Of a stretch of DNA of 64,000 bases, positions 13,344-27,207 are shown piece by piece. Within the stretch, counting starts at the first letter, position 1. The number at the start of each line of letters is the position of its first letter. Source of the DNA: Piromyces finnis. Taxonomy: Eukaryota > Neocallimastigomycota > Neocallimastigomycetes > Neocallimastigales > Neocallimastigaceae. The stretch is taken from assembly GCA_002104945.1 (NCBI GenBank), contig MCFH01000024.1:248001-312000 (forward strand), in the 5' to 3' direction. Under the pieces are notes generated by a model that saw only the letters and a list, made by a program, of their open reading frames with translations, searched no databases and was not told where the DNA came from. The translations under genes and the position numbers were made by a program.

Positions 13344-15769
13344 ATGAAAAAATATACAAGATTAGTTCCTTTTTTAAATATTATTAAAGAATTTATTGAA
13401 AGTAAAAATGGATATGAGCTAGCTGGAATGCTTAATGTTAAAATTCTTCATTCTACTGGATTAATGAAACAAATTTCACAGGTGAATTGTAAATTCTATT
13501 CTAAAAAAAAAAAAAAAAGATGACATTTCAATTCAAAATGAAATTTTAATGACATTTATTTTAAAATAAAAATCAAATTAAATAATATTAGAATTACTTT
13601 AAAAAAAAAGATAAAAATAATTATTAAACTTTTTTTTTTATACATTTTTATACCTATTTATTTATTTATTTATTATTATTATTTTTCATATTATATATAT
13701 ATTTATTATTTTAATTTATAAATACTTATTCATTAACCTTGAAAAAAGCCTGATCATGCCAGAGATCTTTGCAGAAAGAATTTACCACGATACTGGGATG
13801 ATACTATTTATTCACAATTAAGAGCTTTATATCATTATCAAACTAACAATGTTGTTGAAGCTTGTCTAGAACAAAAAAATTGCGTACTGTAAATATTCTT
13901 TATTCTATATTTTAAAATTGTTAAAAATTTAATATATATATAAAACTCAAGGTATCCCTTGAGATGTTATACTCACTATAAATGTATCTAAATGTATATA
14001 TATTACTTTTTTTTTTAAAAAAAAAAATTATAATTTGATGGATAATAATTTACAATTGCAATTCTTATTATTAAAATATATAATAACAAAACAAAACAAA
14101 ACAATAATAAATAACAATAAAAATAAAAATAGTGCTTTTCATAGACTATTTCCAGATTTAGATCGTTGGTCTTTACCTATACATTATATTATTCATTCAG
14201 ATTTATATTATTTATCAGTATTAGCTGATAAAGAATTGATAGCTAATAACAAAAAAGCAGGTAATTTAGAAGAAGCAGCAAGAGCATTCAATAAAGCATT
14301 TACTTATTGTGTAATTGATAGGTAATTATTTTGTTTACACCCTTTTGTATTTATTGTAAAAAAAAGTTGAAAAGAAAATTTTTAATTTGTTCAAATTAAA
14401 TTGAATTTCTAATTTCATTTATGGTTGTATTTAAATTTAAAAGACGTGTACAAATAGCTAATTCAAGAAAATGGGGAACATATTACATTGCAAATTTGTT
14501 ATTTAAAACATACTTTAAGGTATATATATATATTTTAAAAAAGATGGAATATTAAATTTCATTTATCCATATAATATTTATTTATATATAATTTTAATTC
14601 ACTCTTCTATCAAATACCCAATTAAAAATTAATTAAATAATTACTTTCAATAAAAATAGTTAAAATCAATAAGTTTATGTAAAAATATTCAAAGAGCTAT
14701 TGATGCTGGTGATATGCCAAAGTTAGAAGAATATCCAATTGCAGAACAAACAACATTTCACTATTATTCCGGTTTATTATTATTTTTAGAGGAACAATAT
14801 CATGAAGTAAATATATAAATATTTATATATATATATTTTATTTTATTTTATTTTTTTTTCATTTTAGTACCTATTAGTATTCTTAACCTATTAATATAAC
14901 TTTTTTTTTTTTTTTTGTAATTTTTGATTCTATTTTGAATCATTTCTTTAATTAAATTAGGCTGAAAAACATTTACTTAAAGCCTTTAAATATACTAAAG
15001 GAAAATCAGAAAAGAATGAATTGTAAAATAATATTTTATTTATAAATAATGACTAGTGAAACAAAATAAATTCTAATGGATTTTTTTTTTTTTTTTTTAA
15101 TATTTATATATTTATATCTTATTTTGAAAATGAAACAAATATTTTATTTTATCTGAAAACAAAACAACAACAAAAAAATAGAATTATTATTCATTTATTA
15201 ATACCTATTCGACTTTTATCGGGTGTTATTCCATCTTATAATTTATTAAATTATCATAGTTCCATTAAAAGTGTATATGGTGGAATGGTAGATGCTATTC
15301 GTTCAGGGAATATTAGACAATTTGATCAATGTTTAAAGGAAAATGAAAAAGAATTATTAAAATATAATACCTATTTAACAATAGAAAAATGTAGATTATT
15401 ATGTATAAGAAGATTATTTAAAAAAGTATATTTTATGGAAGGAAAATTAACTCGTATGAAGGTTACTTCATTTCAACAAGCATTAAAATTTGTTGGTGTC
15501 GATGTTAAACTTAATGAAGTTGAATGTCTATTAGCTATTATGGTTGATAAGGTTTGTAAAAAAAAAAAAAGAAGGGTTTTAATTTTAAAATTAATTTATC
15601 TTTTTTAAGATTTCCTATTAATAAAATTTCAAAAATAAAATAAAAAAAAAAATTCACAATTAATTTAATATAGGGTTATATTCGTGGATATATTTCACAT
15701 GAAAAAAGTATACTCGTATTAAGTGCTACAAATGCTTTCCCAAATGTTACCTCTATCTCTTTAGCATAA
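13344..15769 (+). CDS. PCI-domain protein of the PCID2 / Csn12 / Thp1 family
   Basis: Eight exons, 13344-13481, 13749-13888, 14133-14321, 14444-14519, 14660-14806, 14961-15022, 15182-15551 and 15674-15769, join in frame to 405 residues, close to human PCID2 (about 400). Family landmarks follow in order: SRKWGTYYIANLLFKTYFK, FHYYSGLLLFLEEQYHEAEK, KNELIIIHLLIPIRLLSG, VDAIRSGNIRQFDQ, RRLFKKVY, and the winged-helix end GYIRGYISHEKSILVLSATN-AFP. This family supplies the PCI subunit that binds a SAC3-type partner: Thp1/PCID2 in TREX-2 (mRNA export) or Csn12 in the Thp3-Csn12 complex (transcription and splicing). A LENG8/Thp3-like SAC3 protein is encoded 10 kb downstream, making the Csn12 role attractive. 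The sequence alone does not separate the two. Confidence 0.88.
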
Positions 15770-17641
15770 TTTTTTTAATAACATTAAAAAATATTACTAT
15801 ATCTTTCATAATACACTTTTTTTTTTTTCTTTCCCATGATGTATAAAAAAAAAAAAAAAACTTTTCTATTCTATAATTGTAATAATATTTCAATAAATCA
15901 TAAAATATAAAATGATTCTTTAATACGATTCACAATGTATATAACTATTTAAAGAGAATGATAAACAAATTTATCAAGTATTTTTATTTGATTATTAGTT
16001 TCATTGGGTTTTATTGGTGTGTCAAGGTTTAATTAGATACTAATATAGCAACATATATAAAAATCCTATAGGGGATAGATTTTCAAGAACATGGTTTAAA
16101 AAATAAAATAAAGGAATTTTACAATTAATATATACAAAATCTTAAAAATTAGAGTTTAAATTTTTTTGGATTATTATTATTATTATAATAACTTTCATAT
16201 ATTTTCTACAAAACTATTAAGTTAGTAATATACACAAAAAGTTAAAGGGCTTGATTTTTTTTTATTTATTTTATATTGTTATTATTCCCTAGTTGTTATT
16301 TCACTTAAACTTTTATTATAAAAAAATATTAGATTTACATTATTGTATACGTAAAAATACATTTTAATGTAGGATACAATCAAAATTTAATTTTTTAATT
16401 TTTATAATTAAAGTTTTATGGATAATATATAATATAATAAATATATAATATATAATAATAATATATAATAATGTATTATATATTAATTGAGATCATTAAA
16501 TTATAAAAAAAAAAAAGTTTCAAAATCCACAATTGAATAGCAAAATTATTTATTATAATTTCATTATTTAAGAGAAAGAGTGTGTGAAATGAGAAAAGAA
16601 AAGAAAAAAAAAATAGTATAGAAAAATTTTAGAGTATAAACATTTGTAGTTTTTCTATTTTATTTTTTTATTCGTTTATCATCGATTGAAAAAAAGTCAG
16701 TTTTAGTGATTTGATTTTTATGATACATACACTACAATTAAAAATTAAACTTTGGTAAATAATTTTACAAATTTACAGACTTTAATTTTGTAAAGTAGGA
16801 TTAAAGTCTACTTTTAAATAAAACTATTTTTTTTTATTGGTAAAGCGTCTTTTTTTATTTTATTTAACCTTTGCCAATAAAAAAATCTTTTCCTAAGATT
16901 TTCACCTTCATTGTAGGCAGGTTAGAGAGTGAAAAACCTTTTTTTTTCGAATCTCCAAAAAGAATACAAAAAAAGAGTTTAATTTTAATTAATTCTTTAA
17001 TTATTGGAAAATAAAAAAAAAAAACAAATTTAATTAATTAAATTGTAATATGATAATTCATAGATTACAGTATAAATGTTCATATATTATTTATATTATA
17101 AATTATTGTTCATTATACTTTGTAATATAGTACATTTAAATTAAAATAGTAACAATTAAAAAAGATGAAAATAATTAGTATCGAGTAATAAATAAATGAA
17201 TGAATAAATAAATGCATAAATAAATGAATAAATGAATAAATAAATAAATAATTTTTTTTTTTTTTATATTTACCTTTGAAATTGAATTTATGCATTTTTT
17301 TCTTTTTTATTTTAAAAAAACAAAAACAAAAATATAAAAAATAAAAGCAGAAAAAAAAAAAAAAAGATCGACAAAGTACTTTAAAAAAATAATTTAAATA
17401 GTATTTATTATATATAAATACTTTTTATTAATAAAATAAAGAAGAAATATAATACAGATTATAATATCAAAATTATTGTTTTTTTTATAATAAAAGAAAT
17501 TCAAAAATAAAACTATTTTAAAAAGTCTTATAATCAATAGAGATAAAATAATAATAACAACAACAACAATAAAAAAGAAATCATAATTAAATTATAGATT
17601 AAATTAAATAAATATAAATAAAATTATTGTTTTTATAATAG
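15770..17641. other. Intergenic region, nothing recognised
   Basis: 1.9 kb between two same-strand genes. It has AT-rich simple sequence and an AAAT/GAAT tetranucleotide-like run at about 17180-17252. A slightly less AT-rich stretch at 16000-16110 does not form a tRNA or an open frame. Confidence 0.7.
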
Positions 17642-17665
17642 ATTTTTTTTTAAAAAAAAAAAAAA
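17642..17665 (+). promoter_or_regulatory. T(9)A(14) palindrome abutting a start codon
   Basis: Nine T (17643-17651) are followed directly by fourteen A (17652-17665), and the A run continues into the ATG at 17666. The same arrangement precedes 39356 and lies 60 bp before 29457. Poly(dA:dT) tracts exclude nucleosomes in fungi; a promoter or start-site role here is inference. Confidence 0.4.
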
Positions 17666-19036
17666 ATGTTCAAAGTATCATTACACAAATTCCTATTCAT
17701 AGTACTATTATTTACTTTAGTATTTCAATATGTTTCAGCAACCGAGGAAGAACAAGAGGTAGATAATTATATTGAAGGTGATGAAACTGAAATGGATAAA
17801 TATAACGGAAATGAAGAAGATAGAATACGAAATTTAAAATTCCCTCATGTCGATGAGGTAAATGAAAGAGAATATAAGAAATATGAAATTCCAAAAATCA
17901 TTCATCAATATGGTAATTTTATATATATATATATACATAAATTTTATGAAAGTAACCAATTATTTTGAAAATAAAAATGTCTAATTTGTATTTATTAAAC
18001 TATTTTATTTTATCAAAATTTTATATATTATATATATATAATTTTAATTATAAATAAAATTTATTTTTGATAATTATTGAAATGTCTCACTATTATAAAA
18101 ATTACGTTTTTCAAAAACAAATTATATTTCAATATGTAAATGTTGGAATTGCATAAAACAGTAAGATCAAAAGAAAATGTCTCACCTCACAATTTAAAAA
18201 ATATGGAAAGTTGGAAACTTTTAAATAGTGAATGGGAACATAGATTATACGATTATTCTGATATAAAGAATTTTATGGAAAACAATTATTCAAAGGTTAT
18301 TGATTTATGGAATGCTTTAACTTACGAAGAACAAATTAATATGTGGAAATATGCTGTTCTTGATGTTATTGGTGGTGCTTATGTTAATATTAATTGCTAT
18401 TGTACAAAACCAATTGATGAATGGTAAATGTTGTCCTTTTATTTATTATAGTATATAGTGCCTATAATGTATATAATAAAAATATCGAGGCTAATAAATA
18501 TTTTTTTTTTTTTTTTTGCTAATTATTATCATCATCATCATATAATTTAACTCTATTCATGTAGGCTTGATCAATACACTACTTCCAATATTGTCCTTGG
18601 TCTTGATCACTTATATATACCAGATCATATTTTAAATGAAAAGAAATTAACTGATTCTATTCAATTTAATATATCTACTATTATTGCTGCTCCAGGTCAT
18701 GAAATATTAACTAAAATGCCATACTATATTCATCGTTACAGAGTTTTAAGTACTATCAATGTTTATGAAGCTGATCCAGATTATAAGAGACTTGGTAGAA
18801 CATTCTTTAGTACAGGAACTGCTCTTTTCACCGAAAGTGTTTTCGATTATTTAATTGAAAATAATGTTATTTTAAAAGAAATTGTTAATGGTGGTTTAGT
18901 AAAGGATGTCGCTGTATTAAATACAAATGGTTTCTCCTACCAAGGAACTGATTTAGATGACTTACCAAATGACGTATACTCATTATACTTTCCAGAAAAA
19001 TCAAAAATAGTAAATAAAAATGATTATATTATTTAA
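17666..19036 (+). CDS. GT32 (Och1-like) glycosyltransferase family protein with altered DxD
   Basis: Three exons, 17666-17912, 18162-18423 and 18565-19036, join to 326 residues. Residues 1-25 form a hydrophobic signal peptide or anchor ending VSA, followed by an acidic stretch, so the protein enters the secretory path. IPKIIHQY (about 76-83), ESWKLLNSEWEHRLYDYSD and MWKYAVLDVIGGAYVN match the fold of GT32 sugar transferases, which extend glycans in the Golgi. In that family the metal and nucleotide-sugar site is a DxD after GG.Y; here the same place reads N-I-N (18386-18394). It may therefore be inactive or metal-independent. The C-terminal half (ISTIIAAPGHEI, STGTALFTESV) still fits the family. 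No frame break was seen. Confidence 0.82.
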
Positions 19037-19712
19037 AAAAAATAATAATAAAATAAAAAAAAAAAAAAATAGAAAAAATAGAAATACAAGTAAATAATAA
19101 TAATTATTATATTTAGATATAAAAGTTTTTTTTTTTTTTTATTTATTTAAAAAAAAAAAAAAAAAGAATATTATAATTTTTACCATAAATAAAATAAAAT
19201 CTACTCTAATACTCTCTCTATATATCAAGATCAGTAAATAATATATATATTTTTTTTAATATGTTAAAAAATGTTTAAAAATAAATAAAAATACATATTT
19301 TATATATATACACTATATTCTTTTAACTTTTTTAAAAAATTATAGGCCTATTTAATAGTTTTTGTATATACATACGCACACAGAAAAAAAAGTTTTTTTT
19401 CCTTTTTTTTTTTTTTTTATTTTATTAGTTTATTATTACTAGAAAATGGTATATATTTTATTTTTCTTTTTTTTTTTAAAAAAAAAAAAAAAATAAAGGA
19501 AATATGTTTTTAAAATAGTGTAAAATATATATATATAAATATTCGATTAGTATTGGGTAAAGTAGTAGTGGAAAATAAAGTTTTTATCTATTTCTATATC
19601 TAATATAAGAAAAAATGGGGAAAATGAAAATGAAAAAAAAAAAAAATAAAATGTATGCTTCAAATTAAAGTGTAAAAAGGATAATAAATTTTTGTGTTGT
19701 TGTCATTGAATT

Positions 19713-19749
<37 letters not shown>

Positions 19750-20003
19750 CTCTAGACAAATTCATAGAGTGTATAAATAAAATTTAATGTTTAAATTGAA
19801 ATGTAAAATACAAGATGAGGATTGTATGTTGTATGATTTAAGAGGGATGGATAGATGAATAAAATACCAGTTTTATTATTCTTTTATCCGTATAATCTTA
19901 TCTATCAATAGATGGATGGTTGATTGAATAAATTAAATCTATTGATAGTACTAAAAGAGAATTTCTTTATCGTTTTTTTTTTTTTTTTTTTTCCAAGATA
20001 GAG
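19037..20003. other. Convergent intergenic region
   Basis: About 970 bp between the 3' ends of the GT32-like and kinase genes. It is dominated by T(n)A(n) palindromes (19128-19165, 19470-19492, 19711-19749) and poly-T, presumably holding both polyadenylation signals. No gene seen. Confidence 0.75.
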
Positions 20004-23000
20004 TTATACCGTGTGTTTTGATTTTTTCTTTTTTTTTTTTGAATGAGAATTAGATGATAACTGGGAAGGTAATTCAGGGTTCATAACTAGGGTGTTTAAA
20101 GGTGCTGCTGTTACCGGAAAGGAATACCTATTTTGATAATGAGATGGAAACCATGGTGGATTTATATAGGATTGAAGGTAGGTTGGTGGAACAATGGAAG
20201 AATTTATATTAGAAACGTTCATTTCATTGGAAAGATTTGAAATAAAATTGGAGGAATTTGTATGCTTTTTATGATGATGATGATGATGATGTTGTTGTTT
20301 CTTTGATTTACGTTGCTTTTTATCTTTTTCTTTAATACTTTTGGTAGAATCTAATTTCGATTTAACAATTTCAATATCTAATTTTTATACATGAGTAAAA
20401 AAAGATCGTTTATTTATAATTAATAAAAAAAAAAAAAAAAAATCAATTATTATTTATTGTGTGATGGAATGATTTATATAATTAATTCTTATATTTTACC
20501 TTTTTCTTCTTTTTCTAAATTAGTGGTATCTTGTGTATTCGCAGTAGATGTGCCGGCTTTTAATTTATGACTGGATTTACTTTTTTTATGTTTCTTTTTA
20601 CTCTCCTTTTTTAATTTTGGTAGGTCTGGTAAATTTGTTGATGAATACACGGGACAATAGAGTTGTGGTAGTGGCGGTGATATTATAGGTGTAATCCAGG
20701 AATAAGGAGGTTGCTTGAAATTTAATAGTGGAACAGTAGTAGTATTCGATGATGATAATGGCTGTTGGTGATAATTAACTATTGGATAAATTGTGGGAGG
20801 AGGAGGAAGGGTTGGCACAGGATAGAGAATAGGTTGAACTTGTCCAAAATTGTTTATTTCTTTCATGCCATTGAATATATTATTCATTTGATGTTCATAC
20901 ATTGCTTGGTAATTCCCAATGAATTGAGGATCACTATTGAAATCTTTATTTTTCGGAAATTTTCCTTTTCTCTTTCGGGTGGGATAATAAGTAGTTTCAT
21001 CTTCGGATGAATCCGATGTAGAATCAAAACTTTCCTCTTTACTACCTTTATCATCATTATTATGTTTTATTTTACGCTTTTTATGATTTTCTATTCTATC
21101 TTGATGTTCCTTTTTTCTTTTCTTTTCTTTTTTATCATTTATTTTTACATCTTCGTTTTCGGGTTTTTTGGTTAATTCGTTTTGACCTTCATGAATTTTA
21201 TTTTCTTTACTGATATTTGAGATAGTTTCATGAACATGTTTGTCTTTAGTATTGGTATCATTTAATAGTTGATGATGCTGAGTTAAAGTTTCATTTTCTT
21301 TGGTATTGAAACTTTCAATTATACCATCATTATTTTTATTTTCTTGAAATCCTTGATTGTAATGATTCTTTGGCTTATTGGGATTTTCAAGTTTCTCAAC
21401 TTCATCAGTAGAATTAAAAATTTCTTCTTCATTTATTTTTTCTTCATCTTCAAATTCATTATTCTTCAAAATAGCGGATTCAGATAATGCATCTTCATTA
21501 TTTGCCTTTGAAAATTTTATGTTACTATTTGTCTTAATAATGTATGATAAATTATTGGTGTCATCTTTAGTATTAATTAAAGCTTCAACTTTATTCTCTT
21601 GAGATATTTTATTTAGATTTTGATTTGATTGTTCTGTTTCTTTTGATTGAATCCTTGAACGTTTTGTGTTATTATTATTCGCATCATCATCAAATTTATC
21701 ATTAGTATCGTTAGTATCATTGTCATTATTATTAATGTTATTATTAGAATTCTGGGATTGTTGATGTTTTGAAATTTGAGATGATAATTGTTTCTCACAT
21801 TCAACATCTAATGATTTTTGATTGCCTTGTATTAATTCATGATATTGGAATGCATCAACATTTTGATTTTCTATTATTTGACATCTTTCTTGATAATCTT
21901 CTTCTATATTTCTTTCTATTATTTGATAATTATCTGGATTTTCTTTTATTATTTGATGCTTTTTCTGTTGTTGTTGTTGTAGTAGTTGTTGTTGTTGTTG
22001 GTACTGCTTCTTATTTTTTAATGCATTATATAATTCTTCATCACTTAAAGAAAATGGTGTAAACTCTGTGTTTTTATTATTAATTGTCTTTTTCTTAATT
22101 AAGTCGTAATTAAAATCAAGATCATTATCATTTTTAATTCTTTCATATTCTTCATCTGCCGATAAAGTAGAATAATTTGACTTTTGGATGTTATCAAAAT
22201 ATGAAGATCTTAGAGCGGCAAATGCTTTAACTCTATTTGAAGGATTTAACATTAACATATTCTTCATTTTATATTAGATAAAAATATATTTATTATTAAT
22301 AAAAGAATTATAATTATTATTTTTTTATTTAATACAAAATAAAAGTTAAAAAATAAAAAAGAAAATACTTGTAATAATTTAATCCCTTTATTGGATAAAA
22401 ATTTGTGGATATTACTCAGTGGATTCTTCACTAACTTTGGTAATTCCATAATAACTTGTTTCATTTCAGGATAGTATTTAAATAATTCAGGCCAGGTATC
22501 TTTTGTTGGAATATCAATTACCCTAATTAAAATTATAAAGAATAAAATAAAAATAAAACTATTTGTAAATAATTATTTAAACTATTTTTATAAGATAATG
22601 ATTTCTTCTTACTGTAGTATATATTGAAATATTTCAAAATGATCAGAGTAATTTCCTATTTTTTTAAAAAAAAAATGAAATAACATACATGCAATTATTT
22701 TAGATATGACACTATTATTTATATATATTTTTTCATTTTTTAAATGTTTATCATTTATATATTATATTTGCTTAATTAGTAAGAGTATAGAGTACCTCTA
22801 AATATAGAATAACCAAGTGCCATTTCAGCAAAAATACATCCAACACTCCAGATATCAATTGATTGATCATAAAGAGGTAAATTTAATAATAATTCAGGTG
22901 CTCTATAAAACAATGTAACAACCTAAAACAACACAATAAATAAATTAGATATTATAAATATATGAAAGCTATTAATAAATGGCAAAAGAAAAGAATAATA

Positions 23001-23972
23001 ATTTTTTTTTTCGTATTATTTTACCTCATAAGAATAATTTCCTAATGGTACACTTATTTTTCGACCGATCCCAAAGTCAGTAATTTTTAAATCAAATGAA
23101 TTTCTATTATTTTTTATTAAAATTATATTTCTATTTTATATAAAGAAAAAATAAAAATAGCATTTAATATTCATTTTTATACCAAAAATATAAATAATTG
23201 TAGCATAGGAATGATAATAATAAAAATAATACTATGGAATATTTAAAATACATAGAATGGTACATACTGTGGTTTTAAATCACGATGGATTATTCCTTTA
23301 TCATGACAATAAGTTAGTCCGTTTAAAAGTTGATACAAAAAATCCTATTTGTAAAAATTAAATAATAAAAATATTAATAATTTTTTATATAAAACTTTAT
23401 ATATTAAATTTTTGACCTACCTTAATTAATTCTTCAGGCAACCCATTTTTATAGTATTTAGTAATTAATTTTTCAAGGTCAGTATGGCCATATTCCATTA
23501 CCACAAAAATATCATTTTTAAATTGTTCATCATTTTCACCAGGTAAGATAAAGTCAAGCATCCTATTATTTATATGAATATTGAAATTCAGGTAATTTAT
23601 TAGAAAAATATTTTCAATATACATATATTCTTATATTCATTTTATTATATATATAATTTATTTTTATTACTTTATCATATTTTTATGTTTTAATGAAGCC
23701 AACAAAGATATTTCTCTCATTGTTGAGTTTGATATAACTAAATGTTCATAATTTTCATCTAATTTTGTTTTTTTAATTGCAACAATTGTACCATCAGATT
23801 TTCTTTTTGCTTTAAAAATCATTCCAAATGCACCTCTTCCTATAACATTATTTTCACCGAAAATATACTGTTCTTTATCTCCCTTTAAAACAATAGTTTT
23901 AGTTTGTGTTTTTTCTTCATCTCTTGGAGTTGGGAGGTGATTACTTTCTTTAACAATTGAACCAATCATCAT
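20004..23972 (-). CDS. CDK-like protein kinase with long low-complexity C-terminal extension
   Basis: Nine exons read leftwards: 23972-23671, 23562-23421, 23344-23268, 23130-23025, 22922-22796, 22655-22613, 22522-22369, 22261-20500 and 20377-20004, giving 1028 residues. The kinase domain (about 36-340) keeps the Gly loop [16 protein letters not shown] lysine, a PSTAIRE-like helix [33 protein letters not shown] and DIWSVGC. It should therefore be an active, cyclin-type CMGC kinase. The T-loop threonine of CDK2 (YTHEVV) is replaced by Ser (YSYEVV). The remaining 690 residues are Asn/Lys/Glu/Gln-rich, with a polyQ run (coded near 21966-22003), a basic KKEKKRKKE patch resembling a nuclear signal, Pro-rich segments, and seven histidines (20271-20291). 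The exact CDK subfamily is unresolved. Confidence 0.9.
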
Positions 23973-25713
23973 GTTTTAGTATAATAACTTTTAGTATAAT
24001 AACTCAAAACTACTCTTATTTCTTAATGAAAATAAATTATGAATTTAAAATGTTAATTTTTTTCTAAAAAAAAAAAAAAAATTGAATGTAAAATAGAATG
24101 TCTATAATATAAATTTATTATATATTGATAATGTAATATATTATTAAAATTATAGTATATATTTTAAAAGATAACAATAAAAAAGTTAACATTAACTTCT
24201 CTATTATTATCTTTTTAATTGTTATATAATTTTAAATTTCAGAATTAGAATTAGAATTATAGAAAGGTTGAAATCAGTGTTATACTATATAAAATAATTA
24301 CAATAGTAAATTAAAAAAGTAAATAGATACAATAATAAAATTGATAATTCCAATTATAATTTATAATAATAAATAGGATTTTCAAAAGGAAATTCAAAGA
24401 GAGTGTATAAAGAAAGAATTTGAAAATTTAAATATAATTTAATAAGTCATATTAAATTATCAATTTCCATTGAAATTAAAATTTGATTTATTAATTCAAT
24501 ATTTTAACATTTAAATAAATAATTTACAAAATGGAAATGATTTATAATAACTTTTATTGCTTATTATTACTGTTTATAAAGAAACGTTTATATTGTATTT
24601 ACAAATTAAAACATAATTGAGAATTATATAATGAAATGAAAAATTGTTAATGTGTTTATAAATATAGTTGTTTTTTAATACAATGTTTTTTTTTTTTTTT
24701 TCTTTAATTCTTTTTAATTTCCTTTTTTTTTTTTTTTTTTTAAATAATAAAATTGTGAATTTTATTTTTCTTTTTTGTTTTTTTTTAAAAGTAAATTTTA
24801 TTCTTTCCTTTTTTATTATTTCTCTTTTTTTTTTTTTTTCTTAAAATTTAAACTTTTTTTGTAATGTAGATATTATTAAAAATGACTAAATGATTAATTA
24901 AGTGATTCAAAGTTTATTTAATAATAAAAATTAATATTTAAAAAATTTTTAATTTTTTTTCTTTTTTGGTCCTGGTAGTTCGTAAAAACTATAAAGGTTA
25001 GACTTGAATTTTTTTTATAATAATAAAAGAGTTCTATAAGAAATTACCACATTATATAATTACTAGCCATAGCAAATATAAAGATAAAAAGAAAAGTATT
25101 TTAGGAATTAATAAATGTTTTTATTAAACTTTATTAATTTATGAAAAAAAAAAAAGAGCCATTATTATAATAAATATAATTATTTTTAATATTTTGAACA
25201 TATTGTTATTGAATGATTAGAAAATATGGAAATAGTACAATGCAATATAAATACATACTTTGACTAAAAATAATAAATTAATAGTTAAACAAATACACAT
25301 AAAAATCCTTAATTCACATGTAAAAAGAAATTGTTTGATTATTCTTATTGTTTATATATATGAACATTACTATTTTTTCTTATATATTACAAATGAAATA
25401 AGGTTAATAAATATATAAATCTCGTTATAATTTTTAAAATATATTTATATAAAACTTTTTTCCGATTATTTATTTATTATAGTAATATTTTTTTTTATTA
25501 AACAAAGTAAATTAATAAATGAAAAAATAAAAAAGAAAAAAAATATACATTTAACATATAAAACTTTTTTTTTTTTTTTATACCATGATGATAATGATAA
25601 TTTAAAATACATTTATCTTTCTTTTTATTTTTTTTTCTTTTAAAAAATATTATTAAAAAAAAAAAAAAATAAAACATTGATAAAATAAAATAAATAAATA
25701 GTTTGCTAAATTC
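23973..25713. other. Intergenic region upstream of the kinase
   Basis: 1.7 kb of AT-rich simple sequence between the kinase start and the 3' end of the LENG8-like gene, both on the minus strand. An A-rich tract at 24066-24080, about 95 bp upstream of the kinase ATG, resembles the poly(A) tracts before other starts. No further gene seen. Confidence 0.7.
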
Positions 25714-27176
25714 TTATATTTGTCCTTTAATATCAATACCCTTTTTAGTAATTTCTTGCCATTTTTTAAGAAAGAGTGGATGTGTTTCTTTTCCTGAAAT
25801 ATAATATCCTTTATCTTTTTTAATTTGACATTTACATTTTCCTAAAAATTCAATACATTCATTATCATCTTCAAAACTCAATTCATCTGCTACAAATGGT
25901 ATGCTTAAGGTTAAATATGATTTAGTCATAACTTTTAACGCTTTTATACGTTCTCTTTCAACAAAATGATCCATTAAATAAATAGCCATATTATCTGGAG
26001 GATAGGCATATAACTCAAAAAATTTGTGATAATTGCCATTTGCTACTGCAGATCTAACTTCTAATGAATGCTTTATACCTGGATTCTCTTTTTGTTGTGG
26101 CGTTAATTCAGAAATTAAGGCATTTATATCTTTATTATAATAATAAATAAATAGTTATTTAGAATTTTAATAAAACTTTTTACAACTATTTAATTATATT
26201 ATTACCTTTTGGATTTAAAGTATGAACATAATATAAAAGACGATATGCCAAAAATTCTTCTTCATGTCCCTTAAATCCCAATTTATATAATTGTTTGAGT
26301 TGAGATTGACATTGATTATATTCACCTAAATCTCCCTAAATAGATTATTATATATATGTATTTATTCATTTATAGATTATTAATAAATAGCCATTATATA
26401 TACACATATTTCAACAAAAACAATTTACTAACCTTTTCTAATGCAATTCTAGCATGAATTTCATACACTTCAACTGTAAATTCATTTTTTATTCTCTGAA
26501 CAGTTAAATCTTGACGTAAACTTTTAAATTGATCACATATATAATTGTAATTTTGTTCTTTCAACCATTTTTTTTTTAAAAATTCCAAAGTTTTACGTAA
26601 AACGGAAAGAGGTCTTACTGTTGCTGGATCTGGTGCCTTTTCAAAAAAAAAAAAAAAAAAAACTTATTAAATTTACTTTATGGTATTAAATGAATACCTT
26701 ATAATTAAAAAACTTACTGATGTTAATCTTAAATAATTCTTTTCTAAATCTTGACATGTTCCTACTAATGTATCTTGATCCCAATCTACAACATCTGGGT
26801 TACCATTTTGATCTATATACTCTTGCTTTTTAATTTCTGCTTCACGTTTTAATTTTATTTTTTCTTGTCTCTTTTTTAATTCTGCTGAATAATCATCATT
26901 GAATCTTTTAGCTCTTTTTTCTCTAAGTTTAATTTCTTCCATTCTTTCATTTTCAGGTAACTTCATTAATGACTCATTCATTTCTATTGTTGATGATACT
27001 TGAGAAGAATAAGATGATGATGTTTCTGCAAATTTCTTTCTTTTTTTATTTGCTAATAAATTATTTGAAATTGTTGTACTTTCAACATTATTGGAATTTT
27101 CTAAGCATTTTCTTTTAATATATATATATATATTTTAAAAATAGATTTAATTAATAAAAATAAATACATTAAAAGA

Positions 27177-27207
<31 letters not shown>

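Noticed and set aside
16000-16110. Less AT-rich stretch considered as a tRNA or small RNA
   Set aside because: No cloverleaf, no A and B box sequences, and no strong hairpin could be drawn.
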